From contig CAIYNT010000104.1 of the NCBI GenBank assembly GCA_903927605.1, forward strand, positions 1 to 16,667: DNA of 16,667 bases, read 5' to 3'. Numbering within the stretch: position 1 is the first letter of the stretch; each line of letters begins with the position of its first letter. The notes under the pieces are model-generated. The model was not told the DNA's origin, searched no databases, and saw only the letters and a program-made list of their open reading frames with translations. Made by a program: the position numbers and the translations under genes. This stretch comes from an uncultured Holophagaceae bacterium (GTDB lineage: Bacteria; Acidobacteriota; Holophagae; Holophagales; Holophagaceae). Below, one piece after another: positions 6,903 through 15,190 of this stretch.

Positions 6903-7640
6903 TCAGGCCTGCCCCGTCACGGCGCTTTCCAGTCGCTGGTACAGGGCCAGCAGGGCGCAGCTGAGCCACAGGTTCAGGGCTCCGCCCAGCAGATTGAAGA
7001 CCCAGAAGGCCGGGTGCTTCAGGCGGACGAGAGCACCCGGTCCCAGATCGGGGTCCGCGGCTGGCAGGAGATGGTCCAGGGCCCAACTGGCGCCGATCTG
7101 GTAAAGCAGGGCCACCAGCAGCATGGCCAGGACCGCCTGGATGATCCGTGGCCAGAAACGGACCATGGCAGCCTGGCTCCACCGCAGGGCGGGCAGCAGA
7201 CCGTCACCGCGGAGCAGCATCCGCATGGGCGCCCATCCGAACAGGATGAGGATGACGATCCCCGGGATCAGGAACATCAGGAGGCCAAGGCCGATGGTCA
7301 AGCTGAGGCCGAGGCGGAGGAGGAATGTCTTCAGCCAGCGGGCATCAAAGGTCTCGCGCCATGTGGTCGCCGGGTTCCAGGTGGTGTTCCTGCCTTCAGC
7401 ATCCAGCTGGGCCTGCAGACGGGGGATGAAATACATCTCCAAAGGCAGCAGCCCCGCGAACCCGAAGATGGGCTGCAGAAGCAGGCTCGGACCGGCGCCC
7501 GCAGCCAGTTCCAAGGCTGGACCAAGCTGGGCCAGAGCCATCGCCAGCAGCGCAAGACCCAGCGAATGAAGGGGGTGTCGACGGAGGAGGGCGATTCCCT
7601 CACGAAGGGAACCAAGGTGGGAGGGCAGGGGCACGCGCAT
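6903..7640 (-). CDS. Integral membrane protein, function unknown
   Basis: A 245-residue protein with about five or six hydrophobic segments: roughly 26-46, 48-72, 103-135 (one long or two), 155-177 and 208-232. A polar region (QLDAEGRNTTWNPATTWRETF, split across about residues 78-98) sits between the second and third. The N-terminal SLREGIALLRRHP pattern is like small membrane proteins with DUF-type helical bundles, but no named family was recognised. The ATG at 7640 has GGAAGG directly against it, too close for good initiation; GTG at 7634 would have that site at a 6-nt spacing and may be the true start. It is divergent from algH, with a 43-bp shared upstream region. Confidence 0.75.
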   Translation of the reverse strand: MRVPLPSHLGSLREGIALLRRHPLHSLGLALLAMALAQLGPALELAAGAGPSLLLQPIFGFAGLLPLEMYFIPRLQAQLDAEGRNTTWNPATTWRETFDARWLKTFLLRLGLSLTIGLGLLMFLIPGIVILILFGWAPMRMLLRGDGLLPALRWSQAAMVRFWPRIIQAVLAMLLVALLYQIGASWALDHLLPAADPDLGPGALVRLKHPAFWVFNLLGGALNLWLSCALLALYQRLESAVTGQA

Positions 7641-7683
7641 CCTTCCAGCCTAACTTGGACCCTGAGCTATCATCATCGGCATC

Positions 7684-8196
7684 ATGTCGTACGAAGCGCC
7701 CTGTCTCCTGGTGGCCAGCCCCTCCCTTCTGGACCCCAATTTCCTGCACAGCGTTGTGCTGATCGTGGAGCACGATGAAGAAGGAGCCTTGGGGGTGATC
7801 CTCAATCGCCCCCTGCCCCTGGCCCTTGCCCAGGTGAGCGAGGAGGGCGGCATGGACTACCGCGGATCCGACGAGGCTACGGCCTGGCGCGGTGGTCCCG
7901 TGGATCCCCAGCGTGGCATCCTGCTGGTCCAGGGAGGTCTTCCCGAAGAGGAGGATACGGTGGTGGACCTCACTCATTTCGTGAGCCACCGCAAGGACCT
8001 GCTTGAGGCTCTACTGGGGGATCCCTCGACCCGGTATCGGCTCTTCCTGGGCTATGCGGGCTGGGGTCCCGGCCAACTGGACCAGGAACTGGAAATGGGT
8101 GCCTGGACCCGTCGGGCCCTCGTGTCTGAATGGCTGATGCACCCCGATCCCGCAGGACTCTGGCAGGCAGCGCTTGGCAGCGGGGCCAATGGATGA
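7684..8196 (+). CDS. algH: YqgE/AlgH family protein (UPF0301)
   Basis: A 170-residue cytoplasmic protein. The N-terminal block LLVASPSLLDPNFLHSVVLI (8-27), the EGALGVILNRPLPL segment (33-46), WRGGPVDPQRGILLV (68-82) and LFLGYAGWGPGQLDQEL (104-120) are the standard landmarks of this family. Its biochemical role is unsettled; the name comes from an effect on alginate genes in Pseudomonas, which may not apply here. The gene stands alone, divergent from the membrane protein at 6903-7640 and followed by the ammonium transporter 129 bp downstream. There is no strong ribosome site before the ATG. Confidence 0.92.
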   Translation: MSYEAPCLLVASPSLLDPNFLHSVVLIVEHDEEGALGVILNRPLPLALAQVSEEGGMDYRGSDEATAWRGGPVDPQRGILLVQGGLPEEEDTVVDLTHFVSHRKDLLEALLGDPSTRYRLFLGYAGWGPGQLDQELEMGAWTRRALVSEWLMHPDPAGLWQAALGSGANG

Positions 8197-8230
8197 CTTG
8201 AAGGTCACTTCGCGAGCTGACTTATCGATG

Positions 8231-8280
8231 CATCAATTTTTTTAATAATTTGACGGAATACATAGGATTCATTAATTCTT
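8231..8280 (+). promoter_or_regulatory. AT-rich promoter region of the ammonium transporter operon
   Basis: Only 11 of these 50 bases are G or C, in sharp contrast with the surrounding coding sequence. TTGACG (8250-8255) fits a -35 box; the element 17 nt later is TAATTC (8273-8278), a poor -10. No sigma-54 -24/-12 pair (TGGC-N8-TTGC type) was found here, although nitrogen-regulated promoters often have one. A T run at 8237-8243 and the palindrome GATGCATC (8227-8234) lie just upstream. Confidence 0.35.
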
Positions 8281-8325
8281 TCGGCAAAATCGAAAGATTC
8301 CAAAGATGCGTGTACGGAGGATTCG

Positions 8326-9648
<1,323 letters not shown>

Positions 9649-9660
9649 CCGGAGTAGACG

Positions 9661-10002
9661 ATGAAGCTCATCACCGCCATCATTCCTGAAGAGAAGCTCG
9701 ACGAGGTCCGGGAGGCCCTGATCGAGGCCGAGATCGAACGCATCACCGTTGCTCGGGTCAGCGGCCACGGGCGCCAGCAGGAGATCGTGGTGCAGCGCGG
9801 CAAGAAGGTCGTGCCGAACCTGATCCCCAAGGTGCAGATCACCATCGCCTGCAACGATGCCTTCGAGGACATCACTGTGGACACCATCGTCCGCACCGCG
9901 CGGCACGGGGAGGGCGCCGTGGGCGATGGCAAGATCTTTGTCCAGGATCTGAAGGAGTGTGTCCGCATCCGCACCGGCGAACGGGGCGGCCAGGCCATCT
10001 GA
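9661..10002 (+). CDS. glnK: Nitrogen regulatory PII protein (GlnK/GlnB), atypical T-loop
   Basis: A 113-residue PII protein, the trimeric ATP/ADP and 2-oxoglutarate sensor that plugs ammonium transporters and tunes nitrogen enzymes. The ends match well: MKLITAIIPEEKLDEVREAL (1-20) and VGDGKIFV with VRIRTGERGGQAI (87-94, 101-113). The T-loop reads GRQQEIVVQRGKKVVPNLIPK (37-57). It is one residue shorter than E. coli GlnB, and Gln45 stands where Tyr51, the uridylylation site, would be. Control by GlnD-type uridylylation is therefore unlikely, leaving effector binding. GGAG precedes the ATG by 6 nt. Placement 12 bp after amt implies the GlnK role. Confidence 0.95.
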   Translation: MKLITAIIPEEKLDEVREALIEAEIERITVARVSGHGRQQEIVVQRGKKVVPNLIPKVQITIACNDAFEDITVDTIVRTARHGEGAVGDGKIFVQDLKECVRIRTGERGGQAI

Positions 10003-10060
10003 TCGGATCGTCCAGATTCTTGGAGCCTCCAGTCACCTGGATCTCAGCTAGGCTCGCGGG

Positions 10061-11470
10061 ATGCGCAGCATTGTGTGGTTCCGGGGCAAGGACCTGCGGG
10101 TGGCCGACCACGGACCGTTGGTCGAGGCTGCAGCTTCGGGTGAGGTGATCCCGCTGTTCGTGCTGGATCCCTTCTTTTTTGCACCTGAGCGGGCCGAGGG
10201 CCTGCCCCATCGCATGCAGTTCCTGCTGGAGTCACTGAAGGCCCTTGAGGCCAACCTCGCACACCTGGGCTCGCGCCTGCTGGTGGTGCAAGGACGTAGC
10301 GTGGACGCGGTTCCGCACCTGGCGGCGAGCTGGAAGGCCGATCAGGTGCTGGCCCACTGCTGGGTGGAGCCTTTTGGCCGTGAGCGTGACCACCGGGTGG
10401 CCAATGCCCTGGAGCGGGACGGCATCGATTTGCGTCTATTCGAGGGCGAGACTCTGCTGCCACCTGGATCGGTAAACAACGGACAGGGCGCCATGTTCCG
10501 GGTGTTCACGCCCTTTGGAAGAGCCTGCAGGGCAAGGCTGGACCCGGGCTCGGCGCTGACTTCGCCACGCTCGCTTCCTCCGCTCCCCGTGGACCTCGTG
10601 GTGGATTCCATTCCCATACCATCGATGGAAGACCTGGGCCTGGTCTCCAATCAGGGCCTTCAGCCGGGTGGCGAGGAGGCCGCGCGGGCCCGCCTGAAGG
10701 CTTTCCTGGGAGGACCCATCGCGGACTACAGCATGAACCGGGACCGCATGGATCGAGCAGGCACTTCTCGGCTCAGCGCCGATCTGAAATTCGGCACGCT
10801 GTCAGTTCGCTCCGTCTGGCAGGCCGCCATGGCGATGGGTGCGGGCGAATCCGTGCAGCGCTTCCTCAACGAGCTGCTCTGGCGCGAGTTCAGCCATCAT
10901 CTGCTGTGGGAATGGCCGCAGTTGCTCGAACGTCCCTTCCGTAAGGCGTTCCAGGGCTTCCCCTGGCGCGAGGACGATGGAGCCTGGGATACCTGGGCCG
11001 AAGGCCGTACCGGCTACCCCGTGGTGGATGCCGCTGCTCGCCAACTGCTGGCGGAGGGTTTTGTCCACAACCGGGCGCGCATGGTGGCGGCCAGCTTCCT
11101 CACCAAGCACCTGCTGCTGGACTACCGGCGCGGTGAGGCCCACTACCTGAAGTGGCTGACGGACGGCGACTGGGCCCAGAACAACATGGGCTGGCAGTGG
11201 AGCGCCGGCTGTGGCTGCGATGCCCAACCCTGGTTCCGGATCTTCAATCCGGTGTCCCAGGGTCTGAAGTTCGACCCCGAGGGCGAGTACGTGAAGCGCT
11301 GGGTACCCGAGCTGGCAGGTTGTCCAACCAGCTTCATCCATGAGCCTTGGAAGGCGCCGAGAGAGCTGCGGAGTCGTCTCGATTATCCCGAGCCCATCGT
11401 GGATCATGCGCTGGCCAGGGAGCGGTTCCTGGCGATGGCGAAAGGTAATCTGGCACGGGTGGCCCCCTGA
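10061..11470 (+). CDS. phr: Deoxyribodipyrimidine photolyase (class I CPD photolyase/cryptochrome)
   Basis: A 469-residue light-driven DNA repair flavoprotein that splits pyrimidine dimers. The N-terminal antenna domain starts SIVWFRGKDLRVADHGPL (3-20), and the linker contains TPFGRACR. The FAD-binding helical domain is strong: SRLSADLKFGTLSVRSVW (236-253), ELLWREFSHHLLW (271-283), NRARMVAASFLTKHLLLDYR (337-356) and NNMGWQWSAGCGCDAQPWFR (374-393), then IFNPVSQGLKFDPEGEYVKRW. The Trp-rich block at 378-391 includes the electron-transfer position. CGCD replaces the more common TGTD. A photolyase fits better than a signalling cryptochrome, as there is no C-terminal extension. The ribosome site is weak. 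It is 58 bp after glnK. Confidence 0.95.
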   Translation: MRSIVWFRGKDLRVADHGPLVEAAASGEVIPLFVLDPFFFAPERAEGLPHRMQFLLESLKALEANLAHLGSRLLVVQGRSVDAVPHLAASWKADQVLAHCWVEPFGRERDHRVANALERDGIDLRLFEGETLLPPGSVNNGQGAMFRVFTPFGRACRARLDPGSALTSPRSLPPLPVDLVVDSIPIPSMEDLGLVSNQGLQPGGEEAARARLKAFLGGPIADYSMNRDRMDRAGTSRLSADLKFGTLSVRSVWQAAMAMGAGESVQRFLNELLWREFSHHLLWEWPQLLERPFRKAFQGFPWREDDGAWDTWAEGRTGYPVVDAAARQLLAEGFVHNRARMVAASFLTKHLLLDYRRGEAHYLKWLTDGDWAQNNMGWQWSAGCGCDAQPWFRIFNPVSQGLKFDPEGEYVKRWVPELAGCPTSFIHEPWKAPRELRSRLDYPEPIVDHALARERFLAMAKGNLARVAP

Positions 11471-11528
11471 TAGAGTGGAGGGGAAGTGTGTTTCTATCCC
11501 TTCTACTTTGTTGGCTTACAGGTAATCC

Positions 11529-11810
11529 ATGCATACCATTCGATTCGACGGCAAGACCCCGGGCACTGCGGAATGCGACCGGGAAACGGCGCTTCTCGCC
11601 GCCAGCGCCAAGGCGAATGTACCCCTGAACCACCGTTGCGGCGGCCACGCCCGCTGCGGTACCTGCCTCGTCACCATCGTGGAAGGCGCCGACCACCTCA
11701 GCGAGATGGGCGCCGCCGAGACCCGAGTCCTGAGTGCACTGAAGGCCAAGCCCGATCAGCGTCTCGCCTGCCAGACCTGGGCGAGGGGCGATGTGAGCCT
11801 GAAGTACTGA
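11529..11810 (+). CDS. 2Fe-2S plant-type ferredoxin
   Basis: A 93-residue electron-transfer protein. Cysteines 37, 43, 46 and 81 form the C-x5-C-x2-C-x34-C pattern of plant/adrenodoxin-like [2Fe-2S] ferredoxins, in HRCGGHARCGTCLVTIVEG and RLACQTW. The family is soluble and passes single electrons; the partner is not evident here. The gene lies 58 bp after the photolyase and directly before a strong terminator, so it ends this transcription unit. Electron supply to the photolyase flavin is possible but is only suggested by position. The ribosome site before the ATG is weak. Confidence 0.9.
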   Translation: MHTIRFDGKTPGTAECDRETALLAASAKANVPLNHRCGGHARCGTCLVTIVEGADHLSEMGAAETRVLSALKAKPDQRLACQTWARGDVSLKY

Positions 11811-11861
11811 ATTTCCTTGTCCCCAGGGCTGGTGTCACCAAACTCGGGGCACAGCTGAAAG

Positions 11862-11890
11862 AAAAGCCGCCCCAACTTCAGGCGGCTTTT
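11862..11890. terminator. Bidirectional intrinsic terminator
   Basis: AAAAGCCGCC (11862-11871) and GGCGGCTTTT (11881-11890) form a perfect 10-bp stem around a 9-nt loop. The T run on one side and the A run on the other let it work in both directions. It sits between the convergent ferredoxin and beta-helix genes, 51 bp after the former's stop and 18 bp after the latter's. Confidence 0.9.
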
Positions 11891-11908
11891 CCTTGACGCG
11901 GAGGTGTT

Positions 11909-13348
11909 CTACTCGGGAAGCCCGGGTTTCCTGTTCATGAAATTTGGCCGGACCATTGGGTTGTTGGGCACAGCCTTCGGGCTGAAGGATTCCGCCGAGA
12001 CCGCTGCTTGCGGCCAGCCGCCGATGACGAGGTTCTTGGTGCCCTGGTCCAGCACGGTGTCGAGGGGGCTCGCGCAGACCACTAGGTTGTGGTTCGTGGC
12101 GGGATCGAGATAGATCTGGGCGAGCCCATCGCTTGGGTCGGCATAGAAGTTCCGGATGTGATTGCCGAAGACGGTGCAGAGCGTGGTGCCCACCAGGCCG
12201 ATGGCGTCGGCTCCGCTGCCTGAGATGGTGTTGTTCCAGAGGACGCTGCCCCTGGTGTTGTAGAGGCCGATGCCGTCCCACATGAAGTCGCTCTTCAGCT
12301 GGATGGTGTTGTTGTAGACCATGGCGCGGATCCAGGGCTTGTCCGACCGGTCCACGAGCTGGATCCCATCAGCGTAGGCACCTGTCGTGGTGAAGGTGTT
12401 GTCATGGATGGAAAACTGCGACGGCTTGGCGGGCACGAACGCATCTCCCAACCAATCCGTGACGGCCAGGCAGGCCCACATGCCTTCGGACTGGTTGTAG
12501 GAGGCCTCGAGGGTGGAGTTCTCAGCGGAACAGAACCAGATGCCCACATCCACGTCCTCGAAGGTATTGCCCGTGGAGGGCGAACCGCCGATGACCACCT
12601 TGAGATCCCGCAGGAAGCCGTCCACACCCATGTCCATCATGGACTTGAAGGAACAATTCTTTACAGTCAGTGTGCCGCTGAGGAAGTAGTAGTCCAGGTC
12701 GGTGGTGCTGCGGGCGAATTCCCCCGCATAGAGCACCCCGTTCCAGAGGTTGAAGCCATAGTTGTTGGGGCTGTCATCCCGGGCCCCCACGATGGCGACG
12801 TGATCCAGGCCGAAGTTGGTCGTGGTAGTGCCCATGATCCGGATGGCATCCAGGAGGCAGGTGACTGGCGAGTCGCCCAACCACCAGGTGGCGGTGGCGG
12901 TGCCGGGAGGGGCTGTGATCTTGATGGAAAGATCCGAGACCTGGATATCCCCGTCCACGAAGACGATGAGGCAGGGCCAGCGGTTGGTGGTGCCATTGGG
13001 CAAGACGGGACTATTGCCGAAGCCGGGCGTCACCTGGAGATGGGGAAGGGCTTCGAGGGTCGTCTTGTCCTTGCCCATGCCCTTGAACGTACCGTGGAAG
13101 TTGTAGATCGCCAGCTGCTGGGTCAGGTACCGGCCCGCGGCCAGCTGCACGGTGGCGCCGGGACCGCTGGCCATGGCCGCGTCCAGGGCCGCCTGGATAT
13201 GGATGGTGTCGTCCACACCATTGGGGGGCTGGACCTTGATGATGTGGCCGCCGGCCCAGGCGACCGAAGGCAGGAGCAAGGCCAAGAGACCCCAGAGCAG
13301 GGCGCCTCTGAGGCCGACACATTTCATGCGACAGGTGGTGTCAGGCAT
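11909..13348 (-). CDS. Secreted right-handed parallel beta-helix protein
   Basis: A 479-residue exported protein. The signal peptide ends at about residue 32 (LLPSVAWA before GGHIIKV, an AxA site). VDDTIHIQAALDAAMASGPG (45-64) followed by TVQLAAGRY is the usual opening of pectate-lyase-like beta helices. Later coils repeat an N-rich turn followed by a G-I/L strand: FSIHDNTF...ADGIQL (312-331), AMVYNNTI...WDGIGL (342-362), SVLWNNTI...ADAIGL (368-385) and CTVFGNHIRNF (391-401). No catalytic site could be assigned, so enzyme versus surface or adhesive role is open. The C-terminal 40 residues are proline-rich without an obvious anchor. The start at 13348 has GGGGGAAG upstream; the next Met, residue 8, has none. 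Confidence 0.85.
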   Translation of the reverse strand: MPDTTCRMKCVGLRGALLWGLLALLLPSVAWAGGHIIKVQPPNGVDDTIHIQAALDAAMASGPGATVQLAAGRYLTQQLAIYNFHGTFKGMGKDKTTLEALPHLQVTPGFGNSPVLPNGTTNRWPCLIVFVDGDIQVSDLSIKITAPPGTATATWWLGDSPVTCLLDAIRIMGTTTTNFGLDHVAIVGARDDSPNNYGFNLWNGVLYAGEFARSTTDLDYYFLSGTLTVKNCSFKSMMDMGVDGFLRDLKVVIGGSPSTGNTFEDVDVGIWFCSAENSTLEASYNQSEGMWACLAVTDWLGDAFVPAKPSQFSIHDNTFTTTGAYADGIQLVDRSDKPWIRAMVYNNTIQLKSDFMWDGIGLYNTRGSVLWNNTISGSGADAIGLVGTTLCTVFGNHIRNFYADPSDGLAQIYLDPATNHNLVVCASPLDTVLDQGTKNLVIGGWPQAAVSAESFSPKAVPNNPMVRPNFMNRKPGLPE

Positions 13349-13363
13349 GGCTTCTTCCCCCTT

Positions 13364-13462
13364 CCCGAAGAAAAGATCTCGTTGGTGGCAGTGCCTCTCC
13401 CGGAGCCTCTGGTCTACGCATCAAAGGACTACTTTGTCCTGTGGCTGGATGCGTTCTTCGGG
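13364..13462 (-). promoter_or_regulatory. Structured 5' leader of the beta-helix gene
   Basis: On the minus-strand transcript, CCCGAAGAA (complement of 13454-13462) pairs perfectly with TTCTTCGGG (complement of 13364-13372), enclosing the region. Inside, ACGCATC (complement of 13448-13454) pairs with GATGCGT (complement of 13416-13422), itself holding a small GGAC/GTCC stem. The closing 9-bp stem ends about 4 nt before the GGGGGAAG ribosome site, so its folding could affect translation. It matches no riboswitch consensus that I know. Confidence 0.5.
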
Positions 13463-13513
13463 TGGGCGCAACCAAGCCGCAGGTAATCCCCCTGGCGACA
13501 AATTGCGATGAGC

Positions 13514-13541
13514 AATATAGGGTAAATTACCGATGAGTCAA
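13514..13541 (-). promoter_or_regulatory. Sigma-70 promoter of the beta-helix gene
   Basis: On the minus strand, TTGACT (13541-13536) and TATATT (13519-13514) each match the sigma-70 consensus at five of six bases, with a 16-nt spacer. Transcription would start near 13507, giving a leader of about 160 nt before the ATG at 13348. The -35 lies within the inverted repeat CCGATG/CATCGG (13530-13535 and 13542-13547), a possible operator. Confidence 0.6.
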
Positions 13542-13581
13542 CATCGGATTTCGTGTAATTGTCCAAGGCGATCCGGCCAAC

Positions 13582-14181
13582 CTATCCAACCGGCCGCCGT
13601 CCCTCCATGGCGCGATCCAGGGTGAGTTCATCGGCGTATTCGAGGTCGCTGCCGATGGGCAGGCCCAAGCCGATGCGGGTGGTGCGCACGCCGATGGGTT
13701 CGAGCATGCGGGCCAGCCAGCTGGCGGTGGCCTCGCCGTCCACGGTGGGGTTGGTGGCCAGGATGACCTCCTGGATTGAGTGATCTTCCAGCCGCTTCAG
13801 CAACTCACGGATGCGCAACTGATCGGGGCCTACGCCGCGCAGGGGTGAAATGAGCCCGCCCAGCACGTGGTAGCGGCCCCGGAAGTGACCGCTGCGCTCG
13901 AAGCTGAGCACGTTGGAGGCTTCGGCCACGATGACCAGGCTGGCTGGATCCCGGCGGGGATCCACGCAGATGGGGCAGGTGGGCTGGTCCGTGAAGGCGC
14001 CACATACGCCGCAAAAACCCACTTTGTCCGCGGCCTGCTGGAGCTGGTGAGCCAGGTGCGCCATGGCCTCGGGTCCCTCTTTCAGCAAGTGCAGGGCCAT
14101 GCGCTGGGCGGACTTGGCGCCCACACCCGGCAGCTTCTGGAGACTCTCGACCACGGCTTCGAGGGGTGGCGGCAGCTTCAT
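13582..14181 (-). CDS. recR: Recombination mediator protein RecR
   Basis: A 199-residue RecR, which with RecF/RecO helps load RecA onto gapped DNA. The helix-hairpin-helix block LPPPLEAVVESLQKLPGVGA (3-22) opens it. A zinc finger CGVCGAFTDQPTCPIC (57-72) follows, with spacing C-x2-C-x8-C-x2-C. The Toprim domain runs LVIVAEASNVLSFERSG ... GRYHVLGG to residue 199. The start MKLPPPL matches family length; an upstream in-frame extension to 14271 is Pro/His-rich and unlike RecR. The ribosome site is weak, and 111 bp separate it from ybaB, more than usual for this pair. Its stop is followed by the beta-helix gene promoter region. Confidence 0.95.
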   Translation of the reverse strand: MKLPPPLEAVVESLQKLPGVGAKSAQRMALHLLKEGPEAMAHLAHQLQQAADKVGFCGVCGAFTDQPTCPICVDPRRDPASLVIVAEASNVLSFERSGHFRGRYHVLGGLISPLRGVGPDQLRIRELLKRLEDHSIQEVILATNPTVDGEATASWLARMLEPIGVRTTRIGLGLPIGSDLEYADELTLDRAMEGRRPVG

Positions 14182-14257
14182 GAGTGGACCATAGGGTGTG
14201 GGGTGTGGGCTGAAGGAAAAATGGGGCCGTGGTTCCAGCCAGCGGCCAGGAGCGGCG

Positions 14258-14283
14258 CCCCCAGAGCCCACCGCCCACTGCCC
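14258..14283 (-). repeat. G-quadruplex motif and 7-bp tandem repeat between ybaB and recR
   Basis: On the minus strand, four G runs (GGG, GGG, GGG, GGGGG) separated by 4-nt loops match the classic G3N1-7 quadruplex pattern. The three GGG runs come from three 7-bp tandem copies of GTGGGCN (14265-14285). It lies in the 111-bp ybaB-recR gap on the strand that is transcribed, so an RNA quadruplex is possible. Confidence 0.5.
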
Positions 14284-14292
14284 ACAGCCATC

Positions 14293-14595
14293 CTAGAGCC
14301 CGAGGCCCGGCAGATTGAGGCCCGCACCCATGCTGCCCATCTGCTTTTTCATGGCTTCATCGACCTTGGTGGCTGCGTCGCGGAAGGCCGCCATCAAAAG
14401 GTCCTCCAGCATGGAGGGGTCCTCCGGGTCCATGGCGTCCTTGCCGATGGAAAGGCCCATCAGCTCCTTGGAGCCATTGAGGGTGACCCGGACCAACTCG
14501 CCGCCGGAAGTGCCTTCGACGCGCAGGTTGGCCTGGGTCTCCGCCAGCTTCGCCTGCATCTGCTGGGCCTGTTTCATCAGGAATCGCATGTCCAT
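14293..14595 (-). CDS. ybaB: YbaB/EbfC family nucleoid-associated protein
   Basis: A 100-residue DNA-binding protein of the YbaB/EbfC family, homodimers that bind duplex DNA and coat the nucleoid. MRFLMKQAQQMQAKLAETQA (3-22) is the N-terminal helix, GGELVRVTLNGSKELMGLSI (31-50) the conserved strand block, and LEDLLMAAFRDAATKVDEAM the C-terminal helix. The tail is Gly/Leu-rich (GSMGAGLNLPGLGL). GGAGG 8 nt before the ATG at 14595 overlaps the end of the upstream DUF2062 gene, which stops 4 bp before this start. It precedes recR, as in many bacteria. Confidence 0.95.
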   Translation of the reverse strand: MDMRFLMKQAQQMQAKLAETQANLRVEGTSGGELVRVTLNGSKELMGLSIGKDAMDPEDPSMLEDLLMAAFRDAATKVDEAMKKQMGSMGAGLNLPGLGL

Positions 14596-14599
14596 GGGG

Positions 14600-15190
14600 T
14601 CAGCCTCCGGGCGGAATGTCGTGGGGGGCGGTGCTCTTGTGGTGAAGGTGGGGGAGCTGAGGCCAGTGTAGGCGGCGCAGGCGCTTGGCCAGCCAGAGCA
14701 TGAAGAAGTATCCGATAGGCAGAGCCAGAAGGGAGCAAATGAACCCACCGATGAGGTAGGACTTCAGGATGGGCCGCAGCATGGTGGTCATGGCCTCGAA
14801 GCCGTTCCAGGTGAGGAAGCTCCGCCAGCTGATCTCATGCCACTGGACCTTGGCCAAGTTCCCGCTATGAAACCTGCCCCGGACGAGGTTGCCCACCCAG
14901 GTGCTCGCCGTGGCAATCGGAACCGTGGTCCAGGGGTTGTTGATGAGCATGGCCATGATCATCAAAGGCCGATGCAGGCGCCGGAAGATCAGGCAGAAGA
15001 GAAACACCATGCCCGTGTGGAGGCCCAGGAGGGGGTTCCAGGCGATGGAGAAACCCAGGCAGAAGCTCCAGGCCAGCTGCTCGGGGCTCAGCTCCGGATG
15101 GAGGATGTGGGCCTTTAGGCGGTTCCAGATTCCCCTGGGCGGTCTCGCCGGAACAGGCGGGGGAAGGAACGACTCTGTGGGGTCAGTCAT
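14600..15190 (-). CDS. DUF2062 domain membrane protein
   Basis: A 196-residue inner-membrane protein. Segments at about 40-72 (AWSFCLGFSIAWNPLLGLHT onward) and 75-100 match DUF2062, including the INNPWTTVPIATASTWVGN block (about residues 90-108) that corresponds to the family NPxT motif. A third hydrophobic stretch lies at about 150-175 (SYLIGGFICSLLALPIGYFF), then a basic, His-rich tail. The family has no settled biochemical role. The ATG at 15190 lies inside the 3' end of thiL, overlapping it by 8 bp; a longer reading frame to 15460 is an artefact of the overlapping thiL sequence. It is followed closely by ybaB, so it belongs to the thiL operon. Confidence 0.9.
   Translation of the reverse strand: MTDPTESFLPPPVPARPPRGIWNRLKAHILHPELSPEQLAWSFCLGFSIAWNPLLGLHTGMVFLFCLIFRRLHRPLMIMAMLINNPWTTVPIATASTWVGNLVRGRFHSGNLAKVQWHEISWRSFLTWNGFEAMTTMLRPILKSYLIGGFICSLLALPIGYFFMLWLAKRLRRLHWPQLPHLHHKSTAPHDIPPGG

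Noticed and set aside
13364..13462. Cyclic-di-GMP (GEMM-I) riboswitch in the beta-helix leader
   Set aside because: A CACAGGACAAA stretch loosely recalls the GEMM core, but the second conserved half (GGGACGCAAAGCCTCCGG) is missing and the stems pair differently.
12404..13486. 360-residue plus-strand reading frame opposite the beta-helix gene
   Set aside because: Low-complexity Gly/Asp/Val-rich composition, no recognisable domain, and the minus strand has a signal peptide, fold pattern and promoter.
14197..14271. Longer N-terminus for RecR
   Set aside because: The added residues are Pro/His/Arg-rich and unlike RecR; the start at 14181 gives the normal length.
13867..14703. 278-residue plus-strand frame opposite recR and ybaB
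   Set aside because: Both minus-strand genes are certain by motif; the plus frame has no features of its own.
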